From the NCBI RefSeq assembly GCF_002575655.3, contig NC_053040.3:149545148-149609147 (forward strand): a stretch of 64,000 nucleotides of DNA. The letters are read 5' to 3'. Positions within the stretch are counted from its first letter, which is position 1. Each line of letters opens with the position of its first letter. The notes beneath the pieces are model-generated. The model was not told where the DNA came from. It made no database searches and saw nothing but the letters and a program-made list of their open reading frames with translations. Positions 19,820 to 31,468 of this stretch are shown one piece after another. The position numbers and the translations under genes were made by a program. Origin of the DNA: Aegilops tauschii subsp. strangulata (lineage: Eukaryota; Streptophyta; Magnoliopsida; Poales; Poaceae).

Positions 19820-22632
19820 ATTCCTGCTCGTCCTCGAGTAGGTAAATGATAAAAATAGAATTTTTGATGTGGAATGCTACCTAACATAATTTTCTATGTA
19901 ATTTTCTTTATTGTGGCATGAATGTTCAGATCCGAAAGATTCAAGATAAAAGTTTAATATTGACATAAAAATAACAATACTTCAAGCATACTAACTAAGC
20001 AATTATGTCTTCTTAAAATAACATAGCCAAAGAAAGCTCATCCCTACAAAATCATATAGTTTGGCCATGCTTCATTTTCGTCACACAAAAATGCTCTCAT
20101 CATGCACAACTCCGATGACAAGGCAAGAAATTGTTTCATACTTTAGTATTTATCAAACTTTTTCAACTTTCACGCAATACATGAGCGTGAGCCATGGACA
20201 TAGCACTATGGGTGGAATAGAATATAATGATGGGGGTTGTGTGGAGAAGACAAAAAAGGAGAAAGTCTCACATTGACGCGGCTAATCAACGGGCTAGGGA
20301 GATGCCCATCAATTGATGTCAATGCAAGGAGTATGGATTGCCATGCAACGGATGGACTAGAGCTATAAATGTATGAAAGCTCAACAAAAGAAACTAAGTG
20401 GGTGTGCATCCAACTTGCTTGCTCACGAAGACCTAGGGCATTTGAGGAAGCCCATGGTTGGAATATACAAGCCAAGTTCTATAATGAAAAATTCCCACTA
20501 GTATATGAAAGTGACAAAATAAGAGACTCTCTATCATAAGGATCATGGTGCTACTTTGAAGCACAAGTGTGGAAAAGGGATAGTAGCATTGTCCCTTTTA
20601 TTCTTTTTTTGGGCCTTTCTTTTTTTGGCCTTTGCTTTTTTTATTTGGCCTTTTTTATGGGACAATGCTCTATTAATGATGATCATCACACTTCTATTTA
20701 TTTACAACTCAATGATTACAACTCGATACTAGAACAAAATATGACTCTATATGAGTGCCTCCGGCGGTGTACCGGGATGGGCAATGAATCAAGAGTGACA
20801 TGTATGATAAATTATGCATGGTGGCTTTGCCACAAATACGATGTCAACTACATGGTCATGCAAGGCAATATGACAATGATGAAGCGTGTCATAATAAATG
20901 AAACGGTGGAAAGTTGCATGGCAATATATCTCGGAATGGCTATGGAAATGCCATAATAGGTAGGTATGGTGGCTGTTTTGAGGAAGATATAAGGAGGTTT
21001 ATGTGTGATAGAGCGTATCATATCATGGGGTTTGGATGCACTGGCGAAGTTTGCACCAACTCTCAAGGTGAGAAAGGGCAATGCACGGTACCGAAGAGGC
21101 TAGCAATGATGGAAAGGTGAGAGTGCGTATAATCCATGGACTCAACATTAGTCATAAAGAACTCACATACTTATTGCAAAAATCTATTAGTCATCAAAAA
21201 CCAAGCATTACGCGCATGCTCCTAGGGGGATAGATTGGTAGGAAAATACCATTGCTCGTCCCCGACCGCCACTCATAAGGATGACAATCAAGGAATACCT
21301 CATGTTTCAAATTTGTCACACAACGGTTACCATACGTGCATGCTACGGGACTTGCAAACTTCAACACAAGTATTTCTCAAATTCACAATTACTCAACTAG
21401 CACAACTTTAATATCACCATCTTCATATCTCAAAACAATCATCAAGTATCAAACTTCTCATAGTATTCAATGCGCTTTATATGAAAGTTTTTATTATACC
21501 CATATTGGATGCCTATCATATTAGGAGTAATTTTATAGCCAAAGCAAATTACCATGCTGTTCTAAAGGACTCTCAAAATAATATAAGTGAAGCATGAGAG
21601 ATCAATAATTTCTATAAAATAAAACCACCACCGTGCTCTAAAAGATATAAGCGAAGCACTAGAGCAAAATTATCTAGCTCAAATGATATAAGTGAAGCAC
21701 ATAGAGTATTCTAATAAATTCCGATTCATGTGTGTCTCTCCAAAAGGTGTGTACGGCAAGGATGATTGTGGTAAACTAAAAAGAAAAGGCTCAAATCATA
21801 CAAGACTTTCCAAGCAAAACACATATCATGTGGTGAATAAAAATATAGCATCAAGTAAAGTTACCGATAGACGAAGACGAAAGAGGGGATGCCTTCCGGG
21901 GCATCCCCAAGCTTAGGCTTTTGGTTGTCCTTGAATTTTACCTTGGGGTGCCTAGGTCATTCCCAAGCTTAGGCTCTTGCCACTCCTTATTCCATAATCC
22001 ATCAAATCTCTACCCAAAACTTGAAAACTTCACAACACAAAACTCAACAGAAAATCTCATGAGCTCCGTTAGTGTAAGAAAACAAACCACCACATTAAGG
22101 TGCTGTAATGAACTCATTCTTTATTTCTATTTGTGTTAAACCTACTGTATTCCAACTTCTCTATGGTTCATACCCCCCGATACTAGCCATAGATTCATCA
22201 AAATAAGCAAACAACACACGAAAAATAGAATCTGTCAAAAACAGAACAGTCTGTAGTAATCTGTATCAAACGCAAACTTCTGGAACTCCGAAAGTTCTAC
22301 CAAAATAGGAAGACCTATATAATTTGATTATTGATCTACTGCAATTGGAATCAGTATTTTATCACTTTCTGGTGATTTTTAACAATTGTTTTCGTGAGCA
22401 GAAAGTTTCTGTCTTTTTCAGCAAGGTCAAATAATTATCACCCAAGAAGATCCTATAAGTTTTACTTGGCACAAACACTAATTAAAACATAAAACCACAT
22501 CTAACCAGAGGCTAGATCAATTATTTATTAATAAAAAGGAACAAAAAGCAAGGAACAAAAATAAAATTGGGTTGCCTCCTAAGAAGAGCTATCGTTTAAC
22601 GCCCCTAGCTAGGCATGAAAACAAGAATAGAT
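19820..22632 (-). other. non-coding 3' spacer of the minus-strand gypsy element
   Basis: No gene is supported. On the minus strand the spacer contains further AAGCTTGGGGATGCC-like blocks near 21900-21975. Much of 20165-21720 is homologous, in inverted orientation, to 28660-30237 in the outer element. Open frames such as 20567-20956 are hydrophobic readings of T-rich DNA on the wrong strand. Confidence 0.7.
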
Positions 22633-23213
22633 CTAGGTATTGCCATCTTTGGTATGCAATCCATAAGTGGCTCTCATAATGGATTTATAAGGTAATTTAA
22701 TTTTATTTCTAGGAAAGTGTTCCATGCCCTTCCTTAACAGAAATTGGAATCTAATATTTCCTTCTTTCATATCAATAATTGCACCAATCGTTCTAAGGAA
22801 AGGTCTCCAAGAATAATAGGACATGTAGGATTGCAATCTATATCTAGAACAATGAAATCTACGGGCACATAATTCCTATTTGCAACAATAAGAACATCAT
22901 TAATCCTTCCCATAGGTTTCTTAATGGTGGAATCCGCAAGATGCAAGTTTAAAGAACAATCATCAAATTCACGGAAACCTAGCACATCACACAAAGTTTT
23001 TGGAATCGTGGAAACACTAGCACCCAAATCACACAAAGCATAGCATTCATGATCTTTGATATTAATTTTAATAGTAGGTTCCCACTCATCATAGAGTTTT
23101 CTAGGTATATAAACTTCTAATTCAAGCTTTTCTTCATAAGATTGCATTAAAGCATCAATGATATGTTTGGTAAAAGTTTTATTTTGACTATAGGCATGAG
23201 GAGAATTTAGCAC
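22633..23213 (-). pseudogene. aspartic protease remnant of the minus-strand gypsy element
   Basis: The frame from 23213 contains the catalytic motif CDLGASVSTIPK (about 23020) with the D-L-G-A form common in Athila-type elements, followed by CPIILG near 22815. Immediately after ILG the reading moves to another frame (22633-22836) that continues RPFLRTIGAIIDMKEG. One base is missing at the ILG-RPF junction near 22804-22808. The protease is therefore split exactly at its C-terminal ILGR motif. The fragment ends in Lys-rich sequence without leading into a reverse transcriptase. Confidence 0.8.
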
Positions 23214-23216
23214 GGA

Positions 23217-23777
23217 TTACAACAAGGAAATACAATCTATCAAAGAGCAATTATCATAATTAAATTCCTTGAAATCCAAAATAGTGGGTTCATTGCTAGC
23301 TAAAGTTTTGACCTCTTCAATCCCACTTTTACCAATTTTTGCATCAAGATCTAAAAACTCTGAATCATTGGGACACCTTTTAACTAAAGTTGGCTTATCT
23401 CCAATCCCATCATTATCAAGAGTCATATTGGAAAACAAAGATTTAATAGGGGACACATCGATCACTTTTAGATCTTCATCCTTATTACCCTCTAGCTCTT
23501 CCGGTTTGGTGGCCATCTTATTAACCAAGGTGGCTTGCTTATCCGAAATTTGTCCTACTAAATTTTCAAGATGGGCAAACTGAGATTTCAAGCAAAAAAA
23601 TTCCTTAGACATATCATCAAGCTCTTTATTCATGTACTCCATAAATTTTTTCTGTTCTTTAAGCTCGTTTCTGAAGAAATTATTATGCTCAAATTGCAAA
23701 TTCATAAAGCTTCTAACGTTGTTTTCAATTTCTTCCAACCTTCTAAGGTAAGGATCAATGTTTTTAGGCAAGGCCAT
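23217..23777 (-). pseudogene. gag-region fragment of the minus-strand gypsy element
   Basis: An ATG at 23777 opens a frame of about 186 residues, ending just 3 bp before the protease fragment starts. It has a helical, probably coiled-coil segment (LRRLEEIENNVRSF ... ELDDMSKEF, LENLVGQISDKQATL) and an acidic C-terminal half. It corresponds to the C-terminal part of an Athila-type gag; the main capsid domain is missing. The close spacing shows that gag and protease were once one reading unit. The upstream extension of the frame to 23885 is hydrophobic and probably non-coding. Confidence 0.65.
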
Positions 23778-23951
23778 CAGGGCAAACAGGCACACAATAA
23801 GCAAGCGAAAAGAGACGAACGGAAAAAGGGCGAATAAAACGGCAAGGGTGAAGTGGGGGAGAGGAAAACGAGAGGCAAATGGCAAATAATGTAATGCGAG
23901 GGATAAGAGTTTGTGATGGGTACTTGGTATGTCTTGACTTGTGCGTAGATC

Positions 23952-23969
23952 TCCCCGGCAACGACGCCA
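23952..23969 (-). other. primer-binding site of the minus-strand gypsy element
   Basis: TGGCGTCGTTGCCGGGGA on the minus strand lies 11 bp inside the 5' LTR. It differs by one base from the site TGGCGCCGTTGCCGGGGA in the two other Athila-type elements of this window. Confidence 0.8.
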
Positions 23970-23980
23970 AAAATCCTTCT

Positions 23981-25542
23981 TGCTACCTCTTGAGCATGCA
24001 TTGGTTTTCCCTTGAAGAGGAAAGGGTGATGCAGCAAAGTAGCGTAAGTATTTCCCTCAATTTTTGAGAACCAAGGTATCAATCCAGTAGGAGACTACAC
24101 GCAAATCCCTAGTACCTGCACAAACAAATAAGAACCTTGCAACCAACGCGATAAAGGGGTTGTCAATCCCTTCACGGCCACTTGCAAAAGTGAGATCTGA
24201 TAAAGATAATAAGATACATATTTTTGGTATTTTTGTTGTATAGATTGAAATGTAAAGATTGCAAAATAACGGCGACAGAAATAACACGTTGGCGGGAGAT
24301 TAATATGATGGAAGATAGACCCGGGGGCCATAGGTTTCACTAGTGGCTTCTCTCAAGATAGCAAATTCTACGGTGGGTGAACAAATTACTGTCGAGCAAT
24401 TGATAGAAAAGCGCATAGTTATGAGAATATCTAGGCATGATCATGAACATAGGCATCACGTCCGTGACAAGTAGACCAAAACGATTATGCATCTACTACT
24501 ATTACTCCACACATCGACCGCTATCCAGCATGCATCTATAGTATTAAGTTCATAAGAACAGAGTAACACATTAGGCAAGATGACATGATGTAGAGGGATA
24601 AACTCAAGCTATATGATATAAACCCCATTTTTTATCCTCGATGGCAACAATACAATACGTGCCTTGCTGCCCCTGCTGTCACTAGGAAAGGACACCACAA
24701 GATTGAACGGAAAGCTAAGCACTTCTCCCATTGCAAGAAAGATCAATCTAGTAGGCCAAACCAAACTGATAATTCGAAGAGACTTGCAAAGATATCAAAT
24801 CATGCATATAAGAATTCGGAGAAGAATCAAATATTGTTCATAGATAATCTTGATCATAAACCCACAATTCATCGGATCTCGACAAACACACCGCAAAAAG
24901 TATTACATCGAATAGATCTCCAAGAGAATCGAGGAGAACTTTGTATTGAGATCCAAAGAGAGAGAAGAAGCCATCTAGCTAATACTATGGACTCGAAGGT
25001 CTGTGGTAAATTACCGACACATCATCGGAGAGGCTATGGTGTTGATGTAGAAGCCTTCCGTGATCGATCCCCCTCCGGTAGAGCACCGGAAAAGGCCCCA
25101 AGATGGGATCTCACTGTTACAGAAGGTTGCGGCGATGGAAATAGGGTTTCGTGGTGCTCCTGGATGTTTTTAGGGTATATGAGTATATATAGGCGAAAGA
25201 AGTGGGTCGGTGGAGCCACGAGGGGCCCCTGAGGGTGGGGGGCGCGCCTCCCTGCCTCGTGGCAGCCTCGTTGCTTCCTTGACGTCCACTCCAAGTCTCC
25301 TGGATTGCATTTGTTCCAAAAATGATCCTCGCGAAGGTTTCATTCCGTTTGGATTCCGTTTGGTATTCCTTTTCTGCGAAACACTGAAATAGGCAAAAAA
25401 AGCAATTTGCACTGGGCCTTCGGTTAGTAGGTTAGTCCCAAAAATAATATAAAAGTGCATAATAAAGCCCATTAAACATCCAAAACAAATAATATAATAG
25501 CATGGAACAATAAAAAATTATAGATACGTTGGAGACGTATCA
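23981..25542 (-). repeat. 5' LTR of the minus-strand gypsy element
   Basis: This 1562-bp LTR begins on the minus strand TGATACGTCTCCAACG at 25542 and ends ...GAGGTAGCA at 23981, with intact TG...CA termini. It contains a TATATATA-like promoter near 25182-25192 and GC-rich CCACGAGG/GGCGCGCC palindromic blocks upstream. Confidence 0.92.
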
Positions 25543-25637
25543 TCATCCACTTGAGGGAAATTTGCTACTGTCCTACAAACCTCTGCACTTGGAGGCCCAA
25601 CAATGTCTACAAGAAGAAGGTTGCATAGTAGACATCA
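25543..25637 (+). repeat. LTR segment 3 of the outer Athila-type element
   Basis: This is the last 90-95 bp of the outer LTR after the TSD TCATC, ending ...AGTAGACATCA. It is followed by 10 bp and the primer-binding site. Confidence 0.8.
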
Positions 25638-25647
25638 AGCTCTTTTC

Positions 25648-25665
25648 TGGCGCCGTTGCCGGGGA
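25648..25665 (+). other. primer-binding site of the outer Athila-type element
   Basis: TGGCGCCGTTGCCGGGGA, identical to the site at 58216-58233 in the third Athila-type element. Confidence 0.8.
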
Positions 25666-25761
25666 GGTTAGTGCTTGAAGGTATATCTTTAGATCTTGCA
25701 ATTGAATCTTTTAGTTTCTTGTTTTATCACTAGTTTAGTTTATAAAAGAAAACTACAAAAA

Positions 25762-26489
25762 ATGGAATTGAGGTTGCCTCATATGCTTCATCTTTTCAAT
25801 ATCTTTCATGAAATGATGGAAAGGAAAATTGTGCTTAATTGTTAGAAGAAGAATGCAGCAAAATGTTTGGCACTAAATATTTGAATGATGAGCATGATTG
25901 CAATGTTTTTAGTATGAATTCTATGAAGATCCATGATGCTAATGATATGCAAAGCCACAAGCTTGGGGGTGCTATGTTTGATGAAGATGATATTTTTTGT
26001 CCCCCAAGTTTTGATGAGAAAATTTACTATGATGAAAGCATTCCTCCTATCTATGATGATTATTATGATGACATGTATGCTATAAAGAATAATGATAACC
26101 ATGATAGTTATTTTGTTGAGTTTACTCCCACCACTATTCATGAGAATAAATTTGCTTATGTGGAGAGTAATAAAATTTCTATGCTTGTGCATCATGAGAA
26201 TAATGCTTTATGTGATGGTTATATTGTTGAATTCATTCATGATGCTACTGAAAATTATTATGAGGGAGGAATATATGCTTGTAGGAATTGCAATAATATC
26301 AAGTTTCCTCTCTATGTGTTGAAAATCTTGAAGTTATGCTTGTTTTGCCTTCCTATGCTAGTTGATTCTTGTTCCCATAAATTGTTTGCTCACAAAATCC
26401 CTATGCATAAGAAGTGGGTTAGACTTAAATTTGCTATTCATATGCTTCATGATGCTCCCATTATGTTTCAATTCTTATCTTCTATGTGA
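25762..26489 (+). pseudogene. element-specific acidic protein of the outer Athila-type element
   Basis: An ATG at 25762 opens a short frame that stops at 25836. The main frame starts without ATG about 25839 and runs to a stop at 26489 (216 residues), so one indel near 25810 probably broke a protein of about 240 residues. I do not recognise a domain. It is very rich in Asp, Tyr, Asn, His and Met (for example YDDYYDDMYAIKNNDNHD) and has a C-terminal Cys/His-containing hydrophobic segment (LKLCLFCLPMLVDSCSH). It occupies the gag position, directly behind the leader and primer-binding site, in an element with no pol, so it may be the only protein of a non-autonomous family. Function unknown. Confidence 0.55.
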
Positions 26490-29400
26490 GCATCATTGAA
26501 ATCATCATGCCTAGCTAGAAAGGCATTAAAGAAAAGCGCTTGTTGGGGGACAACCCAATATTTACCCCTACTGTTTTTGTGTGTTCACATGATTAAGCTA
26601 CTGTAGTAATCATGTTTTATAGTTTTTATTTCAATAAAGCGCCAAGTAAAGCCTTTGGGATAGTGTGGTTGATAGTTGATTCAATTCTGTCAAAAAACAG
26701 AAACTTTTGCGCCCAGTCATAGAATTGTTAAAAATCACTGGAACGTCGAAAAATTCTGAATTTTTACAGTATATTTATATACAAATTGCCCAGGGTGTCC
26801 TGATTTTTCAGGATTTTTGGAGTTACAGAAGTATGACTTCAATTCAGATCTTTACAAACTGTTCTGTTTTTGATGCATAGTTTGCTTGTTTTCTAGTTTC
26901 TATGGCTTATATTTCTTAATATAAATTGTAGAAATGATAGGGGTATAGTAGGCATCATGTGAGAAAAATTATGAATCTTGTCTTGATAGTACCGAAGTGA
27001 AAGATTTGTTTTAGTATACTAACGGAGATCACGAGTTTTCGGTTAAGTTTTGTGTTGTGAAGTTTTCGAGTTTTGGGTAAAGTTTCGATGGACTACGGAA
27101 TAAGGAGTGGCAAGAGCCTAAGCTTGTGGATGCCCAAGGCACCCCAAGGTAATATTCAAGGACAACCAAGAGCCTAAGCTTGGGGATGCCCCAGATGGCA
27201 TCCCCTCTTTCATCTTCGTTCATCGGTAACTTTACTTAGGGCTATATTTTTATTCACCACATGATATGTGTTTTGCTTGGAGCGTCATTTTCTTTTAGGG
27301 TTTTTATCATTTATGCCACTAGTTGTGTCCCACTACTCAGTTTTGCCATTAGAAGTTACAGCTACTAAAAAATGCCATCAATCCGTGAGATGCTGGCTCA
27401 AAAATGCCATTAGATATCTAAAAAATGCCATCATTCTCTTAGATGTTTGCTCAAAAATGCCATTAGACATTGTTATTTTCACGTCAAACCCGTTGACCAT
27501 ATTATATGACAAAAATAAGCCTATACCCACATGTCAGTTCTCTCTATCTCACAATGATAAGTGTGGCCCCACTTGTCAGGAGTAACCAAGCGAATAATTT
27601 TACAGGAAAATAAGAATGTTGTTGGGAACAAGTGGGCCCCACACTTTATTGTAGTGAGATAGAGGGAGAGCTGGCATGTTGGTTTATAGCTATTTATGTC
27701 ATTATAACATGGCAAAAGAGATTTGAGATCACAATGATGGTGTCCAGTGTCATTTTTGAGCATGTGTCTTACGAAGCGATGGCATTTTTGAGTAGTTGAA
27801 ATTCCTAGTGGCAAAACTGAGTAGCGAGACACAATCGGTGGCATAAATGATAAAAACCCTTTCTTTTATTAGGATTTTCTTGCTGTTATTTAGAGTAATG
27901 TTTTGCATCTTTTAGTTCAATAAAAGGTCAAGTATAGCCTTTACCATGCTTATTTTGCAAGTCCATATGTTGCTGTTTTAAAAACAGAAAGTTTGCTTTT
28001 ATGTTTTGAATATTTTTGAATAGTTAGAACATGATAAAATCTTGAAATTTTTACACAATGAGTGACAACAAATTTTCTACAGTGTGGTAAATTTTCAGAA
28101 TTTTTGGAGTTATGGAAGTATCAGTACAATTGCACTCTTTACAGACTGTCATGTTTAGACAGATTGCTGTTATGTTTGCATTGTTTGCATATGTTTGCTT
28201 GTTTAATGATTCTATTTGAGGATAGGAGTCTTAAATATGTTGAGGCATTTAGTATGCAATGTCAAATAATAATTTTAGTGATTTTCTACAGTAGAGAATG
28301 ATAAGGTTTATGCGTTGATTTATACTAACTGATCTCACGAGTTCTTGTTGAGTTTTGTGTGGATAAAGTTTTTAAGATTTAGGGAAACCGCGATATGAAA
28401 GGAATTAAGGAGACAAAAAAGCTCAAGCTTGGGGATGCCCAAGACATCCATAATTAATATTTCAATAAGTCTCAAGCATCTAAGCTTGGGGATGCACCGG
28501 TTGGCATCCCACCTTTCTTCTTCAACAATGATCGGTCAGTTTTGGTTGAACCTAAGTTTTTGCTTCTTCACATGATATGTGCTATCCTTGCAATGTCATT
28601 TTATTTTGTTTTGCTTGCTGTTTGAATAAAGTACTTAAGATCTGAAATTTTATTTATGAGAAGGAGTCTTCACATAGTTACATAATTATTTGACTACTCA
28701 TTGATCTTCACTTATATCTTTTGGAGTAGTTTGTCATTTGCTCTATTGCTTCACTTATCTTTTTAGAGCACGGCGGTAATTTTATTTTGAAGAAATTGTT
28801 GAACTCTCATGCTTCACTTATATCATTTTGAGAGTCTCTAAACAGCATGGTAATTTGCTTAGGTTATGAATTTAGTCCTAATATGATAGGCATCCAAGAG
28901 GGATACAATAAAAACTTTCATATAAAGTGCATTGAATACTATGAGAAGTTTGATTCTTTATGACTGTTTTGAGATATGAAGATGGTGATATTAGAGTCAT
29001 GCTAGTGAGTGGTTGTGAATTTGAGAAATACTTGTGTTAAGGTTTGTGATTCCCGTAGCATGCACGTATGGTGAACGTTATGTGATGAAGTCGGAGCATG
29101 CTTTATTTATTGATTGTCTTCCTTATGAGTGGCGGCCGGGGACGAGCGATGGCCTTTTCCTACCAATCTACCCCCCTAGGAGCATGCGCGTAGTACTTTG
29201 TTTCGATGACTAATAGATTTTTGCAATAAGTATGTGAGTTCTTTATGACTAATGTTGAGTCCATGGATTATACGCACTCTCACCGTTCCACCATTGCTAG
29301 CCTCTCCAGTACCGCGCAACTTTCGCCGGTACCATACACCCACCATATACCTTCCTCAAAACAGTCACCATACCTACATATTATGGCATTCCATAGCCAT

Positions 29401-30237
29401 TCCGAGATATATTGCCATGCAACTTCCACCGTTCCGTTTATTATGACACACTTCATCATTGTCATATTGCTTTGCATGATCATGTAGTTGACATTGTATT
29501 TGTGGCAAAGCCAGTGTTCACAATTCTTTCATACATGCCACTCTTGATTCATTGCACATCCCGGTACACCGCCTGAGGCATTCATATAGAGTCATATTTT
29601 GTTCTAAGTATCGAGTTGTAATTCTTGAGTTGTAAGTAAATAATAGTGTGATGATCTTCATTATTAGAGCATTGTCCCATGTGAGGAAAGGATGATGGAG
29701 ACTATGATTCCCCCACAAGTCGGGGTGAGACTCCGGACAAAAAATAAAAATAAAATATAAAAAAGAGGCCAAAAAAAGAGAGGGCCCAAAAAAAGAGAGA
29801 AAAATAGAGAAGGGGCAATGCTACTATCCTTGTACCACACTTGTGCTTCAAAGTAGCACCATGATCTTCATGATAGAGAGTCTCCTATGTTGTCACTTTC
29901 ATATACTAGTGGGAGTTTTCATTATATAACTTGGCTTGTATATTCCAATGACGGGCTTCCTCAAATTGCCCTAGGTCTTCGTGAGCAAGCAAGTTGGATG
30001 CACACCCACTTAGTTTCTTGTTGAGCTTTCATAAACTTATAGCTCTAGTGCATCTGTTGCATGGCAATCCCTACTCACTCACATTAATATCTATTGATGG
30101 GCATCTCCATAGCCCGTTGATACGCCTAGTTGATGTGAGACTATCTCCTTTCTTTTGTCTTCTCCACAACCACCATATTCTATTCCACCCATAGTGCTAT
30201 ATCCATGGCTCACGCTCATGTATTGCGTGAAAGTTGC
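26490..30237 (+). other. non-coding 3' spacer of the outer Athila-type element
   Basis: AT-rich DNA without a supported gene. Purine-rich AAGCTTGGGGATGCC blocks occur at about 27119, 27176, 28425 and 28482, resembling multiple internal polypurine tracts. 28660-30237 is the inverted counterpart of 20165-21720. The region is interrupted by a MITE (27298-27859). The expected 3' LTR is absent, and the spacer ends within ...GCGTGAAAGTTGC at 30237. Confidence 0.7.
27298..27859. mobile_element. Mutator-like MITE with long terminal inverted repeats
   Basis: The 562-bp element starts GGGTTTTTATCATTTATGCC and ends with its reverse complement. It is flanked by a perfect 9-bp duplication TTTCTTTTA (27289-27297 and 27860-27868). 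The inverted repeats extend imperfectly over more than 100 bp (both arms contain TACTCAGTTTTGCCA and CAAAAATGCCAT), so the element can fold back. It has no coding capacity. A 9-bp duplication with long inverted repeats points to mobilisation by a Mutator-like transposase. Confidence 0.9.
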
Positions 30238-31102
30238 TGTCGGTGTCCTAGGAACGGGGGTGCCCAGACATACCTGCCTGCGGCCCACAGCGTGGCTCCA
30301 CCAGCGGCCCGGTACGGCCCAGCTTCGGCAGCAACAACTCAAGACCCGCGCGAGGGGCTAAGCCTCGTGAGGCGGACGACACCAAGACCTCCCTGGGGGT
30401 GGCCTCACTAGGTTGGTTCCCGAGGAGCGGAGATATCTATACAAGGGGCACCTCGCGAGGTTCATGTGACGTGAGCCATGATGACCAAGGCCAGGCGGGC
30501 GCCAGCGGGCACAGGGTACCAGTTTCCTCTTTGGTGCTAGAGAGGCAAGCACAGGCGAGGAGTCCCGAGGCATCAGGCAAAGGTTTCCATATCGGTGCAA
30601 CAAGACCAAGACCGGCAGGACATCAGGACGGAGGTCATCACGGAGGCCACAACGGCGTCACCACTAGAGCCTTTGGCAGGCGAAGACCACCTTTTGTCAG
30701 GATAGCTTGTACTAGTTGTCCCCCTTTAAACTTGGTTGTTGTGGGATCCCTTCCCGCCTAACATTTGGGAAGAGGACAGAGGTCACTATAAATAGGACTT
30801 AGCCACCACCATAGGGGGGGACGGATTATTTGGATCACCCTCACACACACCAGCTCATCGATCTCAAGAACACCTCACCTCCTGTTCATCCTCAGCCCTT
30901 GAGGCAATCCACCACCACACTGGAGTAGGGTATTACACCACGTGGTGGCCCGAACCAGTATAAACCTCTGTGTCTCTTGTTCTTTGGGTTCATCGAGCTA
31001 GGCCGTGGGATCGTTGAGCGGGTGAGCTAGGAAGAGAGAGTTCTTCGTGCGCACCCTAGAGTTCGAACCTCACAAGGGTTTGTCGGAACCCGTAATCCGA
31101 CA
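30238..31102 (+). repeat. left LTR of the Tat-type gypsy element
   Basis: This 865-bp LTR runs from TGTCGGTGTCC to ...GTAATCCGACA. It lacks about 24 bp present in the right LTR near 53855 and has extra bases around 30460, so the pair is clearly diverged. Confidence 0.9.
30787..30794 (+). promoter_or_regulatory. TATA box of the left Tat-type LTR
   Basis: TATAAATA, at the same place as 53758-53765 in the right LTR. It lies about 310 bp before the LTR end. Confidence 0.65.
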
Positions 31103-31104
31103 TT

Positions 31105-31122
31105 TGGCGCGCCAGGTAGGGG
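31105..31122 (+). other. primer-binding site of the Tat-type gypsy element
   Basis: TGGCGCGCCAGGTAGGGG starts two bases after the LTR end, the usual position and sequence style for plant Tat-type elements. Confidence 0.75.
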
Positions 31123-31173
31123 TGCGCCAAAGCTTTTCCTCTGTCGATCCACGCTCCACCGCTCCGCTAGTTT

Positions 31174-31468
31174 CATGGCTGATGCTCGTCGAGCCCGCGC
31201 AGAGCGCCGAGCCGCTCTCAACACTCGCGTCGCCTAGACGGCGCCCGACGGCGGGCCTCCCCGTCGCTCTCCATCACCTGCTGCCAACGCCGCCACCGGC
31301 CCGGCAGGGAACAAGCAGTAGGCTTCGTCGGTGCACCCCTCTGTGCGGCGGGACGAAAGCACCGCCACCCCGTCGTTGACTCCGGCCGGCTCGTCGTCCC
31401 ATGCTCGTCGCGCACCCACGGACGCGCAAGCCGCGCTGCTCATGGCGCGCGAGCTCCTGCGTTACCAC
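31174..31468 (+). pseudogene. N-terminal part of the Tat-type gag, before the copia insertion
   Basis: An ATG at 31174 opens an Ala/Arg-rich frame (MADARRARAERRAAL) that meets in-frame stops at about 31237 and 31318. The same frame then continues to MARELLRY at 31442-31465, where the copia element is inserted. The continuation lies at 48096. It is the leader of gag, which forms the particle, and is inactive in this copy. Confidence 0.6.

Larger units (their letters stand above)
16438..25542 (-). mobile_element. complete minus-strand Athila-type gypsy element, pol-less
   Basis: The element is bounded by LTRs 23981-25542 (5') and 16438-19803 (3', interrupted) and flanked by a perfect 5-bp duplication TCATC (16433-16437 and 25543-25547). 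A primer-binding site lies just inside the 5' LTR (23952-23969) and a polypurine tract just before the 3' LTR (19804-19819). The interior holds a gag fragment (23217-23777), a frameshifted protease (22633-23213) and a long spacer. There is no reverse transcriptase or integrase, so it depended on enzymes supplied in trans. Its LTR start (TGATA[C/T]GTCTCC) and 3' spacer are homologous to those of the outer element, so the two are related families. Confidence 0.92.
3975..30237 (+). mobile_element. outer Athila-type gypsy element (Sabrina/WHAM-like), split and 3'-truncated
   Basis: The LTR begins TGATATGTCTCC at 3975 and ends at 25637, about 11 bases before a primer-binding site at 25648. It is broken into three pieces by a CACTA element (4589-15396) and a minus-strand gypsy element (16438-25542). 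Removing these leaves an LTR of roughly 1.7 kb whose pieces join cleanly at TSDs. The internal region has a primer-binding site, one short gene (25762-26489) and a long non-coding 3' spacer with purine-rich AAGCTTGGGG blocks. It ends without a 3' LTR at 30237, where another element's LTR starts. No reverse transcriptase is present, so it looks non-autonomous. The family name is from memory. Confidence 0.85.

Noticed and set aside
20567..20956. 129-codon frame with a hydrophobic N-terminus like a membrane protein
   Set aside because: It lies on the non-coding strand of a gypsy spacer. The homologous stretch at 29390-29700 does not keep the frame.
30358..31443. Several 60-120 codon frames in and after the left gypsy LTR
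   Set aside because: They overlap the LTR, primer-binding site and gag leader in wrong frames; no motifs.
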